The notes beneath the pieces were generated by a model. It made no database searches, was not told where the DNA came from, and was given only the letters and a program-made list of their open reading frames with translations. From Chloroflexota bacterium (GTDB lineage: Bacteria > Chloroflexota > Anaerolineae > Anaerolineales > Anaerolineaceae), in the NCBI GenBank assembly GCA_021796375.1, contig JAJYJF010000129.1, positions 1-6,599 of the forward strand: a stretch of 6,599 nt of DNA. The letters are read 5' to 3'. Both the position numbers and the translations under genes were made by a program. Position 1 is the stretch's first letter, and every line of letters begins with the position of its first letter. Shown one piece after another: positions 1-5,390 of the stretch.

Positions 1-80
1 TTCCAATATTCGTGCTTCAGGATCGTCAGCCCCTGGTTTTTTAACCCGTAGTTGCTTGATATTCCTTTGATTTCACCCAT
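1..80 (-). CDS. pckA: Phosphoenolpyruvate carboxykinase (ATP), N-terminal fragment, runs off window start
   Basis: Reading the minus strand from an ATG at 80 gives 26 codons with no stop, ending in ...GLTILKHEYW, followed by two bases (AA) that make the next residue N or K. A short N-terminus with G-L-x-x-L-x-x-x-Y-W-N is typical of ATP-dependent PEP carboxykinases, where it precedes the 'L-x-x-x-A/L-Y-E-E-A' helix. The family enzyme converts oxaloacetate plus ATP to PEP plus CO2 in the cytoplasm, either for gluconeogenesis or, in some anaerobes, in the carboxylating direction. An in-frame ATG also lies at 86, but the Shine-Dalgarno AAAGG (about 87-91) sits 6 nt before the ATG at 80 and directly abuts the one at 86, so 80 is preferred. 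All catalytic motifs (P-loop, metal ligands) lie outside the window, so the call rests on the N-terminal signature alone. The gene is transcribed away from the flavoprotein gene at 464. Confidence 0.68.
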   Translation of the reverse strand, partial: MGEIKGISSNYGLKNQGLTILKHEYW

Positions 81-133
81 CTTCATCCTTTCACAGCACT
101 CGCTTGGTCCTTGTTGGCTTGGATTGTTCGAAG

Positions 134-224
134 AACTGGCGGAATCAACCCACCCGCGGGATACTCCTTGGATTGAACCGGCTGATGAAAAGTCTGATCT
201 GGTATGCGCTTAAACTGGCGGAAT
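134..224. repeat. Short direct repeats inside the pckA leader
   Basis: The 12-mer AACTGGCGGAAT occurs exactly at 134-145 and 213-224. The 9-mer CTTGGATTG occurs at 118-126 and 167-175, with a near copy, CTTGGTTTG, around 232-240. All lie between the inferred pckA transcription start (about 278) and its start codon at 80, so they would be transcribed as part of a leader of about 200 nt. They could be tandem regulator sites, leader RNA elements or relics of a local duplication; the sequence does not decide which. Confidence 0.5.
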
Positions 225-247
225 AGGATGGCTTGGTTTGGTAGGAA

Positions 248-264
248 GTTCCACTTATTGGAAC
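248..264. promoter_or_regulatory. Operator-like inverted repeat (GTTCCA-5-TGGAAC)
   Basis: There are two perfect 6-bp arms, GTTCCA (248-253) and TGGAAC (259-264), with an AT-rich 5-bp spacer CTTAT. The palindrome lies about 14-30 nt downstream of the inferred pckA transcription start, a position where a bound dimeric repressor would block transcription. It also overlaps the -35 (TTGGAA, 258-263) of a possible plus-strand promoter with TATATT at 282-287. A 17-bp TTCC-n-GGAA palindrome resembles operators of IclR-type regulators, but that family assignment is only inference. It could also form a small hairpin at the 5' end of the leader RNA. Confidence 0.55.
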
Positions 265-284
265 GCAGTTTCATTTATATTTAT

Positions 285-313
285 ATTGTAGTGTTTCCCC
301 GGCAAAAAGTCAA
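285..313 (-). promoter_or_regulatory. Sigma70-type promoter for pckA
   Basis: On the minus strand, TTGACT (313-308; 5 of 6 matches to TTGACA) is followed by a 17-bp spacer and TACAAT (290-285; 5 of 6 to TATAAT). This is the best promoter match in the left part of the window. Transcription would start near 278, giving a leader of about 200 nt before the pckA ATG at 80. The surrounding AT-rich tract (270-320) supports a promoter region. Confidence 0.65.
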
Positions 314-364
314 TTACAATTTCGCAGCCCTTCCCCACGGCCGGTCCCTCGAGCGACCCGAAAT

Positions 365-393
365 TTGGCGGCCCAGGTTAGTTTCATTATATT
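365..393 (+). promoter_or_regulatory. Likely promoter for the flavin-binding protein gene
   Basis: TTGGCG (365-370; 4 of 6) and TATATT (388-393; 5 of 6) are separated by 17 bp on the plus strand, placing the start of transcription near 400, about 64 nt before the ATG at 464. A small hairpin, GGGTT-GGCT-AACCC (406-419), would fall at the start of the transcript. A second, less well placed pair on the same strand is TTGGAA (258-263) with TATATT (282-287). Confidence 0.45.
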
Positions 394-463
394 CTTATTC
401 GTTCCGGGTTGGCTAACCCTTGGACTAAAAATCCCAACTGGGGGTTGATGGCAGGTTGAAATC

Positions 464-1075
464 ATGGCAAAATCGGGAGAATATTGGACCGAGGACCACC
501 CCGGAAAGGCGATGATGATGGACCCCTCTGCTTTGACCGAACAGCGCCGGCAGGACCGGGCCGTGAACGAGGATGCTTGGATCGAGGACATGCTTGCCCG
601 GACCCCCGTTGGCACTTTCTCGACCTCCCTGGAAGGGCAGCCGTTTCTTCACACCGTGTTGTTCGTGTACGACCGCGACCGGCGGGCGATTTATTTCCAT
701 ACCGCTCTCACCGGGCGGACCAGGCTCAATCTCGAGCAGAACCCGCGCGTTTGTTTCGGGGTGAGCGAGCTGGGGCGGCTGCTCCCCGCGGCGAGCGCAT
801 GTGAGATGAGCGTCGAATTCGCCAGCGTGATCGTTTTCGGCCGCGCGGAGATCATCGAAGACGACACCGAAGCACTATACGGCCTCCAGCTGCTGGTCAA
901 TAAGTATTACCCCCACCTGCGGGCCGGGCGGGATTACCGCCCGACCGCACCCGTTGAGCTGCGGCGCGCCAGCGTTTACCGGGTCCACGTCGAAGCCTGG
1001 AGTGGCAAGCGCAAGCTGGGCGCCGAGGATGATCCCGGCGCCTTTACCTATCCGGCGCGCGGCGGAAAAGCCTGA
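464..1075 (+). CDS. Pyridoxamine 5'-phosphate oxidase family (Nim-like) flavin-binding protein
   Basis: The 203-residue product matches the split-barrel FMN-binding family that includes 5-nitroimidazole resistance (Nim) proteins. It has a start-of-barrel segment APVG-type (TPVGTFST, residues 48-55), QPFLHTVLFVYD (59-70), the IYFHTALTGRTR flavin-phosphate region (76-87), NPRVCF (93-98), then EFASVIVFGRAEII (118-131) and a C-terminal VYRVHVEAWSGKR (171-183). Members bind FMN, F420 or haem and reduce small molecules; the substrate cannot be read from sequence. The start is ambiguous. ATG 464 has a weak AGG 8 nt upstream, whereas the in-frame ATGs at 515 and 518 follow GGAAAGG (503-509) at better spacing and would remove about 17-18 non-family N-terminal residues. 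The gene is a single transcription unit, divergent from pckA and convergent with the fumarase genes. It is not pyridoxamine phosphate oxidase proper, because the PdxH substrate motifs are absent. Confidence 0.87.
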   Translation: MAKSGEYWTEDHPGKAMMMDPSALTEQRRQDRAVNEDAWIEDMLARTPVGTFSTSLEGQPFLHTVLFVYDRDRRAIYFHTALTGRTRLNLEQNPRVCFGVSELGRLLPAASACEMSVEFASVIVFGRAEIIEDDTEALYGLQLLVNKYYPHLRAGRDYRPTAPVELRRASVYRVHVEAWSGKRKLGAEDDPGAFTYPARGGKA

Positions 1076-1083
1076 TTTGCCGG

Positions 1084-1103
1084 CCCGGGCAGCGCTGCCC
1101 GGG
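1084..1103. terminator. Perfect 20-bp palindrome between convergent genes, probable bidirectional terminator hairpin
   Basis: CCCGGGCAGC (1084-1093) is followed immediately by its exact reverse complement (1094-1103). As RNA on either strand it folds into an 8-bp GC stem with a 4-nt loop. It lies 8 nt past the stop of the flavoprotein gene and 43 nt past the stop of the convergent fumarase beta gene. No T-run follows on either strand, so it is not a classical intrinsic terminator. It may act as a U-less hairpin terminator or as a 3'-end stabiliser. Confidence 0.6.
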
Positions 1104-1146
1104 AGAGCGGCGATCCGGCGGTCTTCCTGGCGCCCAGCCGTCCTGG

Positions 1147-1767
1147 TCAGGCAAGCAGCCGGTCAAGGACAGCCCGCGACTGCTGCCGGACCCCGTCATG
1201 CAGGCTGTTGCCGTGCGCATCCATGGTGACGACCGCCGGGAAGTCTTTGACCTCGATCACCCAGATCGCTTCCGGAACGCCGAACTCCAGCTTGTAAACG
1301 CCGAGCACTTTCTGGACCGATCCGGCGATGAGCGGGGCTGCCCCGCCGATCGCGTGCAGGTAGACGGCCGGCACTTCCTGGCAGGCCTGCAGCGTTTTGG
1401 CGGCCATCCCGCCCTTGCCGATCACGCCGCGCAGGTTAAAGTGGTGCATCACCGCCCCCTGATACGGCTCCTCGCGGATGCTGGTGGTGGGCCCGGCGGC
1501 CACGAAGCGGTACTGCCGGGTATCCAGCCCTCCCACCACCGGGCCGCAGTGGTAGATCACCCCGCCGTCCAGGATCGGTTTGATGGCGGCATAGACCTCC
1601 AGGTCGTCCCCGGACGGGGTGCGGGTTTGATTGATGAACGTATCCGCCATCCACTTGTGGACCGCGTCTCGCCCGGTGATCATCGTCCCGGAGACCAGGA
1701 CTGTATCGCCGACATTCAGCCGGCGGATATCGCTTTCGGGAATCGGAATGGTTAGGGTTGTGGGCAT
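1147..1767 (-). CDS. Class I fumarate hydratase, beta subunit (C-terminal domain)
   Basis: The 206-residue protein has the full set of fumarase/tartrate dehydratase beta motifs: DTVLVSGTMITGRDAVHK (21-38), the GGVIYHCGPVVGG loop (68-80), AGPTTSIREEPY (91-102) and IGKGGM (116-121), plus a C-terminal VKDFPAVVTMDAHGNSL. With the alpha subunit it forms the 4Fe-4S hydro-lyase that interconverts fumarate and L-malate in the cytoplasm; L(+)-tartrate dehydratase (TtdB) is a close relative that cannot be excluded. In the AGPTTS motif many relatives have RM(E/D) where this protein has REE. The start at 1767 is preceded by GCAGGTG at suitable spacing. It lies 14 nt downstream of the alpha subunit stop, so the two genes are almost certainly one operon, and it ends 43 nt from the 20-bp palindrome. 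Confidence 0.92.
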   Translation of the reverse strand: MPTTLTIPIPESDIRRLNVGDTVLVSGTMITGRDAVHKWMADTFINQTRTPSGDDLEVYAAIKPILDGGVIYHCGPVVGGLDTRQYRFVAAGPTTSIREEPYQGAVMHHFNLRGVIGKGGMAAKTLQACQEVPAVYLHAIGGAAPLIAGSVQKVLGVYKLEFGVPEAIWVIEVKDFPAVVTMDAHGNSLHDGVRQQSRAVLDRLLA

Positions 1768-1781
1768 CCTTCACCTGCCTG

Positions 1782-2654
1782 CTACTCGTACGAAACCTGC
1801 TCGCCGCTGACCGTCATCATGCGCCGCCGGTACGCCCAGCACATGTAAGAGATGGTGACGAAGAATGACGCCGGGAGGCGGTAGGTGGGAGCGATTTTGG
1901 CGCCGAGCACCGTCGATTTACCGCCGAAGCCCATCGGGCCGATCCCAAGCTGGTTGCCCTCTTGGGTAATGCGCGCTTCCAGGGCAGCCAGGTCCGGGTT
2001 GGAATTGACATCGCCGACCTTATGGCGCAGGGCTTCTTTGGAGGCGATATAGCTTGACCCGCGGTCTCCGCCGATGGCGATGCCCAGGAACCCGGGCGCG
2101 CAGCCCTCTCCCTGAGCCCGGTAAACGGCGTCCAGGGCGGCGCGGCGCACCCCTTCCAGGTCGCGGCCGGCTTTGAGCGCGTCGTTGGGCAGGGAATACT
2201 GGGCTCCGACGTTCTCGCAGCCGCCGCCTTTGAGGATCAGCTCGACGGTCAGCGTGTCGCCGTCGGCTTCTTCAAAGTGAATGGTGGGGAAATGCTCGTC
2301 GCCCAGGTTGTTGCCGGTATTTTTGCCGGACAGTGAATCGACGGCGTTGGGGCGCAGGTAGGTTTTTTTGGTCGCCTCGGCGACGGCGGCTTTAATTTGC
2401 TCGCGCAGGCTGCGCGGGCTCCAGCCCTCCGGGAAGCGCACGAAAAAGAGCGGCGTGCCGGTATCCTGGCAGATCGGGGTTGAATTGCCCCGCGCCAGCG
2501 CGACGTTGGCGAGGATGGTATCCATGGCTCCCCGGGCTGCCGAGCCCGGTTCCTCACTGGCGGCTGCTTCGCGCAGCCTTTTTTCCACGTCCGGAGGAAG
2601 GTCGGTCGATGCCAAGCGGACCAGTTCTAAGAGTTCTTTGGTTAGATCCCGCAT
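1782..2654 (-). CDS. Class I fumarate hydratase, alpha subunit (iron-sulfur)
   Basis: The 290-residue protein is the usual length for the separate alpha subunit. It carries the 4Fe-4S signature cysteines: C62 in ICQDTGTP, C185 in GCAPGFLGIAIGGDR and C272 in ISYMCWAYRR. Other family blocks are RPNAVDSLSGKNTGNN (101-116) and KGGGCENVGAQYSLPN (142-157). The enzyme hydrates fumarate to malate and is typically oxygen-sensitive, which suits anaerobes. Position 146 is Cys where the FumA/TtdA-type motif has Ser (GGGSEN), suggesting a distinct subfamily or an extra thiol near the cluster. The start ATG at 2654 has a perfect AAGGAG (2665-2660) 5 nt upstream. It is the first gene of the fumarase operon, driven by the promoter at 2878-2906. 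Tartrate dehydratase alpha (TtdA) is the main alternative. Confidence 0.93.
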   Translation of the reverse strand: MRDLTKELLELVRLASTDLPPDVEKRLREAAASEEPGSAARGAMDTILANVALARGNSTPICQDTGTPLFFVRFPEGWSPRSLREQIKAAVAEATKKTYLRPNAVDSLSGKNTGNNLGDEHFPTIHFEEADGDTLTVELILKGGGCENVGAQYSLPNDALKAGRDLEGVRRAALDAVYRAQGEGCAPGFLGIAIGGDRGSSYIASKEALRHKVGDVNSNPDLAALEARITQEGNQLGIGPMGFGGKSTVLGAKIAPTYRLPASFFVTISYMCWAYRRRMMTVSGEQVSYE

Positions 2655-2870
2655 AACTGCTCCTTACCGGGTATGCTGATCCAGGTCCCGTCCTGGCGGG
2701 CTGGCTTGAAGGACGCTCCCGCTGCGGTTGCGCCGTCCCGGTCGTGGCGCGGCTGCCGCGGGGTTGGTTTCCGATTTTCAACCGCGATAGACGGAGAATC
2801 TCAGCCTTCGCCCCGCATGAGTCCCTGGATATTTGAAACCGGTGAAATCAAACCGTGTTTATGCTGCGGT
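2655..2870 (-). other. Long 5' leader of the fumarase operon
   Basis: If transcription starts near 2871, the fumarase mRNA has a leader of about 216 nt with no convincing ORF. It can form CGCGG-3-CCGCG (2748-2760) and CCAGG-6-CCTGG (2681-2696). The region is GC-rich, unlike the AT-rich promoter above it. An inverted TTTGA-11-TCAAA (2832-2852) lies near its 5' end. No known riboswitch class could be matched. Confidence 0.4.
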
Positions 2871-2877
2871 CCCCCTC

Positions 2878-2906
2878 AATATAGGCTTGAATCGTGCGGA
2901 TTTCAA
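2878..2906 (-). promoter_or_regulatory. Promoter for the fumarase operon
   Basis: On the minus strand, TTGAAA (2906-2901; 5 of 6 matches) and TATATT (2883-2878; 5 of 6) are separated by exactly 17 bp. It reads toward the fumarase alpha gene and lies in a local AT-rich patch. Its -35 directly adjoins a plus-strand TTGACA. Confidence 0.6.
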
Positions 2907-2936
2907 TTGACATATATCCGGAACGTTGGGTTACAT
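2907..2936 (+). promoter_or_regulatory. Possible distal promoter for the aldolase operon
   Basis: There is a perfect TTGACA at 2907-2912, but the best -10 at 18 bp spacing is only TTACAT (2931-2936; 3 of 6). It is plausible as a weak or activator-dependent promoter back-to-back with the fumarase promoter. An inverted pair, CGGAT (2897-2901) and ATCCG (2916-2920), brackets both -35 elements. Confidence 0.3.
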
Positions 2937-3021
2937 AAATCTCCAAGCCGCCCCGCCGGGTTTTCGGGGTGAAGCCACGGGGCCGCCAGGCTGATATCCT
3001 TCCCCGGAAAAGCTCTTGAGA

Positions 3022-3027
3022 TATAAT
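3022..3027 (+). promoter_or_regulatory. Consensus -10 (TATAAT) upstream of the aldolase operon
   Basis: A perfect TATAAT ends 36 nt before the ATG at 3064, predicting a leader of about 30 nt. No good -35 is present: at 16 bp spacing the hexamer is TTCCCC (3000-3005). The promoter may therefore need an activator. TTCC-CC-GGAA (3000-3009) is a small palindrome at that spot. The hexamer lies inside the upstream TTG-initiated extension of the aldolase ORF, which argues that the extension is not translated. Confidence 0.5.
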
Positions 3028-3063
3028 CAACCCAATCTATCGACCCTGATTCCGGAGATATCA

Positions 3064-3843
3064 ATGGACTTTTCGCTCAGCCAGCAGCTTAATAGCGGCC
3101 GGAGTCTGATTGGGACCCTGATTACCCTGGCTTCCCTCGAATCCGCGGAAATCCTCTCCTCGGCGGGCTTCGACTGGCTCTTCCTCGATCTCGAGCACAG
3201 CGCGCTCGACATCGCGGCCGCGCAAGGGATCCTGCAGGTGGTCGCCGGGCGCGTCCCCTGCCTGTTGCGCGTGCCGCTCAACGATGAGATCTGGATCAAA
3301 AAAGCGCTGGACACCGGGGCGGACGGGGTGATCGTCCCCCAGGTCAACACCGCCGAAGCGGCCGCCCGTGCGGTGCGCTTCAGCAAGTACCCCCTGCGCG
3401 GCGGGCGGAGCGTGGGCGTATCGCGGGCGCACGGCTACGGGGAAGGATTTGAGCCGTACATCGCTCGCGCCGACCGCGAGACCTGCGTGGTGACCCAGGT
3501 GGAGCACATCGAGGCGGTGCGCAATATCGAGCAGATCCTGGCGGTGGAGGGCCTGAACGCTGTGTTTATCGGCCCGTACGACCTCTCGGCCAGCATGGGC
3601 CTGATGGGCCAGGTCGAATCCCCGCCGGTGCTGGAGGCGATCGATACCGTCTGGGAGGCCTGCCGGGCGCATGGAATGCCGCTCGGGATCTTCACCCTCT
3701 CTCCGGCGCGGGCAAAAACGCATCTTGCCGAAGGGTACGCGCTGGTCGCCTGTGGCAGCGATACCTCGCTGCTGTCGCAGTCCGCCCGCCGCCTGGCCGG
3801 TGACCTGTCCGCGTCTGTATCCCAAAAGGAGAAAACCCGATGA
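3064..3843 (+). CDS. HpcH/HpaI-family class II aldolase
   Basis: The 259-residue protein is a metal-dependent aldolase of the HpaI type, which cleaves 2-keto-4-hydroxy acids (for example 4-hydroxy-2-oxoheptanedioate or 2-keto-3-deoxy sugar acids) to pyruvate or oxaloacetate-like products plus an aldehyde. Visible motifs are LFLDLEHS with D42 and H45, LLRVP with R69, KALDTGADGVIVPQV (80-94), GGRSVG (113-118), the metal ligand E147 in TQVEH, and D173 in FIGPYDLSASMG. Length and the D42/H45 numbering match the family when the ATG at 3064 is used. That start has GGAG 6 nt upstream, whereas an in-frame TTG at 3016 overlaps the TATAAT box. Its TGA overlaps the next ATG (ATGA at 3840-3843), indicating translational coupling. 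The natural substrate is unknown; citrate lyase beta-like lyases are more distant relatives. Confidence 0.9.
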   Translation: MDFSLSQQLNSGRSLIGTLITLASLESAEILSSAGFDWLFLDLEHSALDIAAAQGILQVVAGRVPCLLRVPLNDEIWIKKALDTGADGVIVPQVNTAEAAARAVRFSKYPLRGGRSVGVSRAHGYGEGFEPYIARADRETCVVTQVEHIEAVRNIEQILAVEGLNAVFIGPYDLSASMGLMGQVESPPVLEAIDTVWEACRAHGMPLGIFTLSPARAKTHLAEGYALVACGSDTSLLSQSARRLAGDLSASVSQKEKTR

Positions 3844-4718
3844 ACCGATTCTTGAAGCGACTATCCCAACCAGGCGTGCTTGTGGCCGATGGGGCCACCG
3901 GGACGATGCTGCAGCGGGCGGGGCTCCCGGTCGGAGCGCCCTCCGAGCTGTGGGTGCTCGAGAACCCGCAGGGGATCCGGGATCTTCACCGCAGCTACAT
4001 CGAGGCCGGCGCGCAGATCATTCTGACCGACACCTTCGGGGGGACGCGCTTCAAGCTGGAGAAGACCGGCCTGGGAGCGCGGGCCGCCGAGATCAACACC
4101 CGCGCCGCGGAGCTGGCGCGCGCGGAAGCCGGGGAAGGGGTCCTGGTTTTTGGCGATATGGGCCCGACCGGCCTCCTGATGGATCCGTTCGGCCCCCTGA
4201 GCCGGGAGGACGCCGTCAGTGCTTATGCCGAGCAGGCCCGGGCGCTGGCCGAAGGCGGCGTGGACGCGCTCCTGATCGAAACGATGAGCGATCTGAACGA
4301 AGCGACCGCCGCGGTTGAGGGCGTCCGCCAGGCCACCTCCCTGCCGGTCCTGGTCACCATGAGCTACGATTCCCACGGCCGCACGATGATGGGGGTGAAG
4401 CCGGCCAGGGCCGCCCGCGAGCTGGCCGCGCTGGGCGTGGACGTGATCGGGGCAAACTGCGGGCGCACGCTCAGCGAAACCCTGGCGGCGGTCGAAGAGA
4501 TCCGCCAGGCAGCCCCGGAAGCTGTTTTGATGGCCAAACCGAACGCCGGGCTGCCGCACATGGACGGCAGCGACGCCGTCTACGACGTCTCGCCCGAGGT
4601 GATGGCGGAGTATGCCGGCAAGTTCGACGCTCTGGGCGTGAAGATCCTGGGGGGCTGCTGCGGGAGCACGCCCGCGCACATCCAGGCGATCGCGGCGGCG
4701 CTGCACGCAGAGGCGTGA
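3840..4718 (+). CDS. Homocysteine S-methyltransferase domain protein (MetH N-terminal type, stand-alone)
   Basis: The 292-residue protein is a single zinc-dependent TIM-barrel methyltransferase domain. Motifs are LVADGATGTMLQ (14-25), YIEAGAQIILTDTFGG (53-68), GDMGPTG (105-111), GGVDALLIETMSDLNEA (139-155), the first zinc Cys in GANCGRT (C207), KPNAGLP (233-239), YDVSPEVMAEYA (248-259) and the second zinc pair in GGCCGSTPAHI (C273, C274). NAGLP and YDxxPExMA resemble cobalamin-type MetH more than S-methylmethionine-type MmuM. However, the folate, cobalamin and reactivation domains of MetH are missing, so the methyl donor is unknown; a separate corrinoid protein would be needed elsewhere. The start ATG at 3840 overlaps the aldolase stop and has AAGGAG (3826-3831) 8 nt upstream. 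It is the middle gene of a three-gene operon. Confidence 0.9.
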   Translation: MNRFLKRLSQPGVLVADGATGTMLQRAGLPVGAPSELWVLENPQGIRDLHRSYIEAGAQIILTDTFGGTRFKLEKTGLGARAAEINTRAAELARAEAGEGVLVFGDMGPTGLLMDPFGPLSREDAVSAYAEQARALAEGGVDALLIETMSDLNEATAAVEGVRQATSLPVLVTMSYDSHGRTMMGVKPARAARELAALGVDVIGANCGRTLSETLAAVEEIRQAAPEAVLMAKPNAGLPHMDGSDAVYDVSPEVMAEYAGKFDALGVKILGGCCGSTPAHIQAIAAALHAEA

Positions 4719-4733
4719 ACCGGAGCGCGGTCC

Positions 4734-5240
4734 GTGGAGATGCCGGAAATCCGTCCCATCCAGCCGGGCGAGGTGCTTGAGGCGAAGCGGGTGATCTATA
4801 CCGTGGCGCATTCCATCTTCCATGACCGCCCAACCCTGGAAGAGTCGATTGCTTTCTACGAGACCAGCTGGCCCATCCCGGACGTGGAAGATTACCAGCG
4901 CAGCTACGTGGAAAACGGCGGCATCTTCCTGGTGACCGCCGAAGACGGGGCGATCATCGGCACCGGGGCGCTGCGCCGGCTGGAAGAGGGGGTCGGCGAG
5001 ATCAAGCGCCTGTGGCTGCTGCCCGAGCATCACGGCCGCGGGCTGGGGTACCGGATGATGGCGGCCCTGATGGCTGCCGCCCGCGAGCGCGGTTATACCC
5101 GCCTGCGCCTGACGACAAGCCCCGGCTGGCAGCAGCGCGCATTTGAGTTCTACAAGCGCCTCGGCTTCTACGAAATCCCCCTCTATGAGAACGATGAGGA
5201 CGACATGGTCGGGATGGAATGCGTCCTGCAGCCGGGTTGA
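4734..5240 (+). CDS. GNAT-family N-acetyltransferase
   Basis: The 168-residue protein has a single GNAT fold. Acetyl-CoA binding motif A is LWLLPEHHGRGLGYRMM (93-109, with the HGRGLG pyrophosphate loop at 100-105), preceded by the beta-strand GAIIGTGALRRL (72-83). Motif B is RAFEFYKRLGF (135-145). The family transfers an acetyl group from acetyl-CoA to an amine on a protein, peptide or small molecule; the acceptor is not predictable. The start GTG at 4734 is favoured over the ATG two codons later because GGAG (4722-4725) is 8 nt from the GTG. It begins 15 nt after the methyltransferase stop, so it is the last gene of the aldolase operon. The N-terminal third (residues 20-65) is acidic and aromatic and probably forms the substrate pocket. 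Confidence 0.88.
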   Translation: MEMPEIRPIQPGEVLEAKRVIYTVAHSIFHDRPTLEESIAFYETSWPIPDVEDYQRSYVENGGIFLVTAEDGAIIGTGALRRLEEGVGEIKRLWLLPEHHGRGLGYRMMAALMAAARERGYTRLRLTTSPGWQQRAFEFYKRLGFYEIPLYENDEDDMVGMECVLQPG

Positions 5241-5270
5241 TCGGCCCATCGGCTCCCGTATCGGAGAAAA

Positions 5271-5390
5271 AAGAAGATCCTCACCTGCGCTGGCGCCGCA
5301 TCCTGACAGGATGCCCGGTGAGAACCCGCCCAGGCGCCAGGGTCACACGGTTCACCGTCAGAACACGGTGAACCGGTTCAGGATGACACT
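5271..5390. repeat. Palindrome-rich repeat-like intergenic element
   Basis: The segment is bounded by AGATCCTCA (from 5275) and TCAGGATGACA (ending 5388), i.e. terminal ATCCT/AGGAT in inverted orientation. Inside it are nested perfect stems: CTGGCGCC (5290-5297) with GGCGCCAG (5333-5340), enclosing GCATCC-5-GGATGC (5298-5314) and GGT-GAGA-ACC (5317-5326), followed by an 11-bp stem, 5348-5358 with 5365-5375, around a 6-nt loop. TGAACCGGTTCA (5369-5380) is a further perfect palindrome. On the minus strand the ends read TGTCATCCTGAA...TGAGGATCTTC, which resembles the dispersed GTCATCCTGAgc...gaAGGATCT intergenic repeats I recall from Chloroflexota and other genomes. No T-run follows, but the hairpins may also end the upstream operon transcript. 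It is most likely a REP/MITE-like or structured RNA element. Confidence 0.55.

Noticed and set aside
80..240. tRNA-like pieces in the minus-strand pckA leader (GGTTCAATCC resembling a T-arm, CAGACTTTTCATC resembling an anticodon arm)
   Set aside because: The anticodon stem does not pair and no D-arm or acceptor stem can be formed, so it is not a tRNA gene.
83..274. 63-codon minus-strand reading frame
   Set aside because: It lies within the pckA leader, overlaps the operator and repeats, has no family motif and shows no good ribosome binding site.
2655..2830. TPP (THI-box) riboswitch in the fumarase leader, suggested by minus-strand ACTCATGCGGGG, GGCTGAGATT and ACCTGGAT...ATACC
   Set aside because: The P3 hairpin between the GGGG and CTGAGA parts is missing, P2 does not pair, and the second half lies more than 100 nt away without GGATAATRCC; fumarase is also not a thiamin gene.
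3016..3063. Upstream TTG start for the aldolase, adding 16 residues
   Set aside because: It overlaps the TATAAT box and has no ribosome binding site, while ATG 3064 has GGAG at 6 nt and aligns catalytic residues with family numbering.
3861..5249. 462-codon minus-strand open frame opposite the methyltransferase and GNAT genes
   Set aside because: It is antisense to two genes with clear family motifs; its His/Arg/Gly/Ala-rich product is the usual shadow of GC-rich coding DNA.
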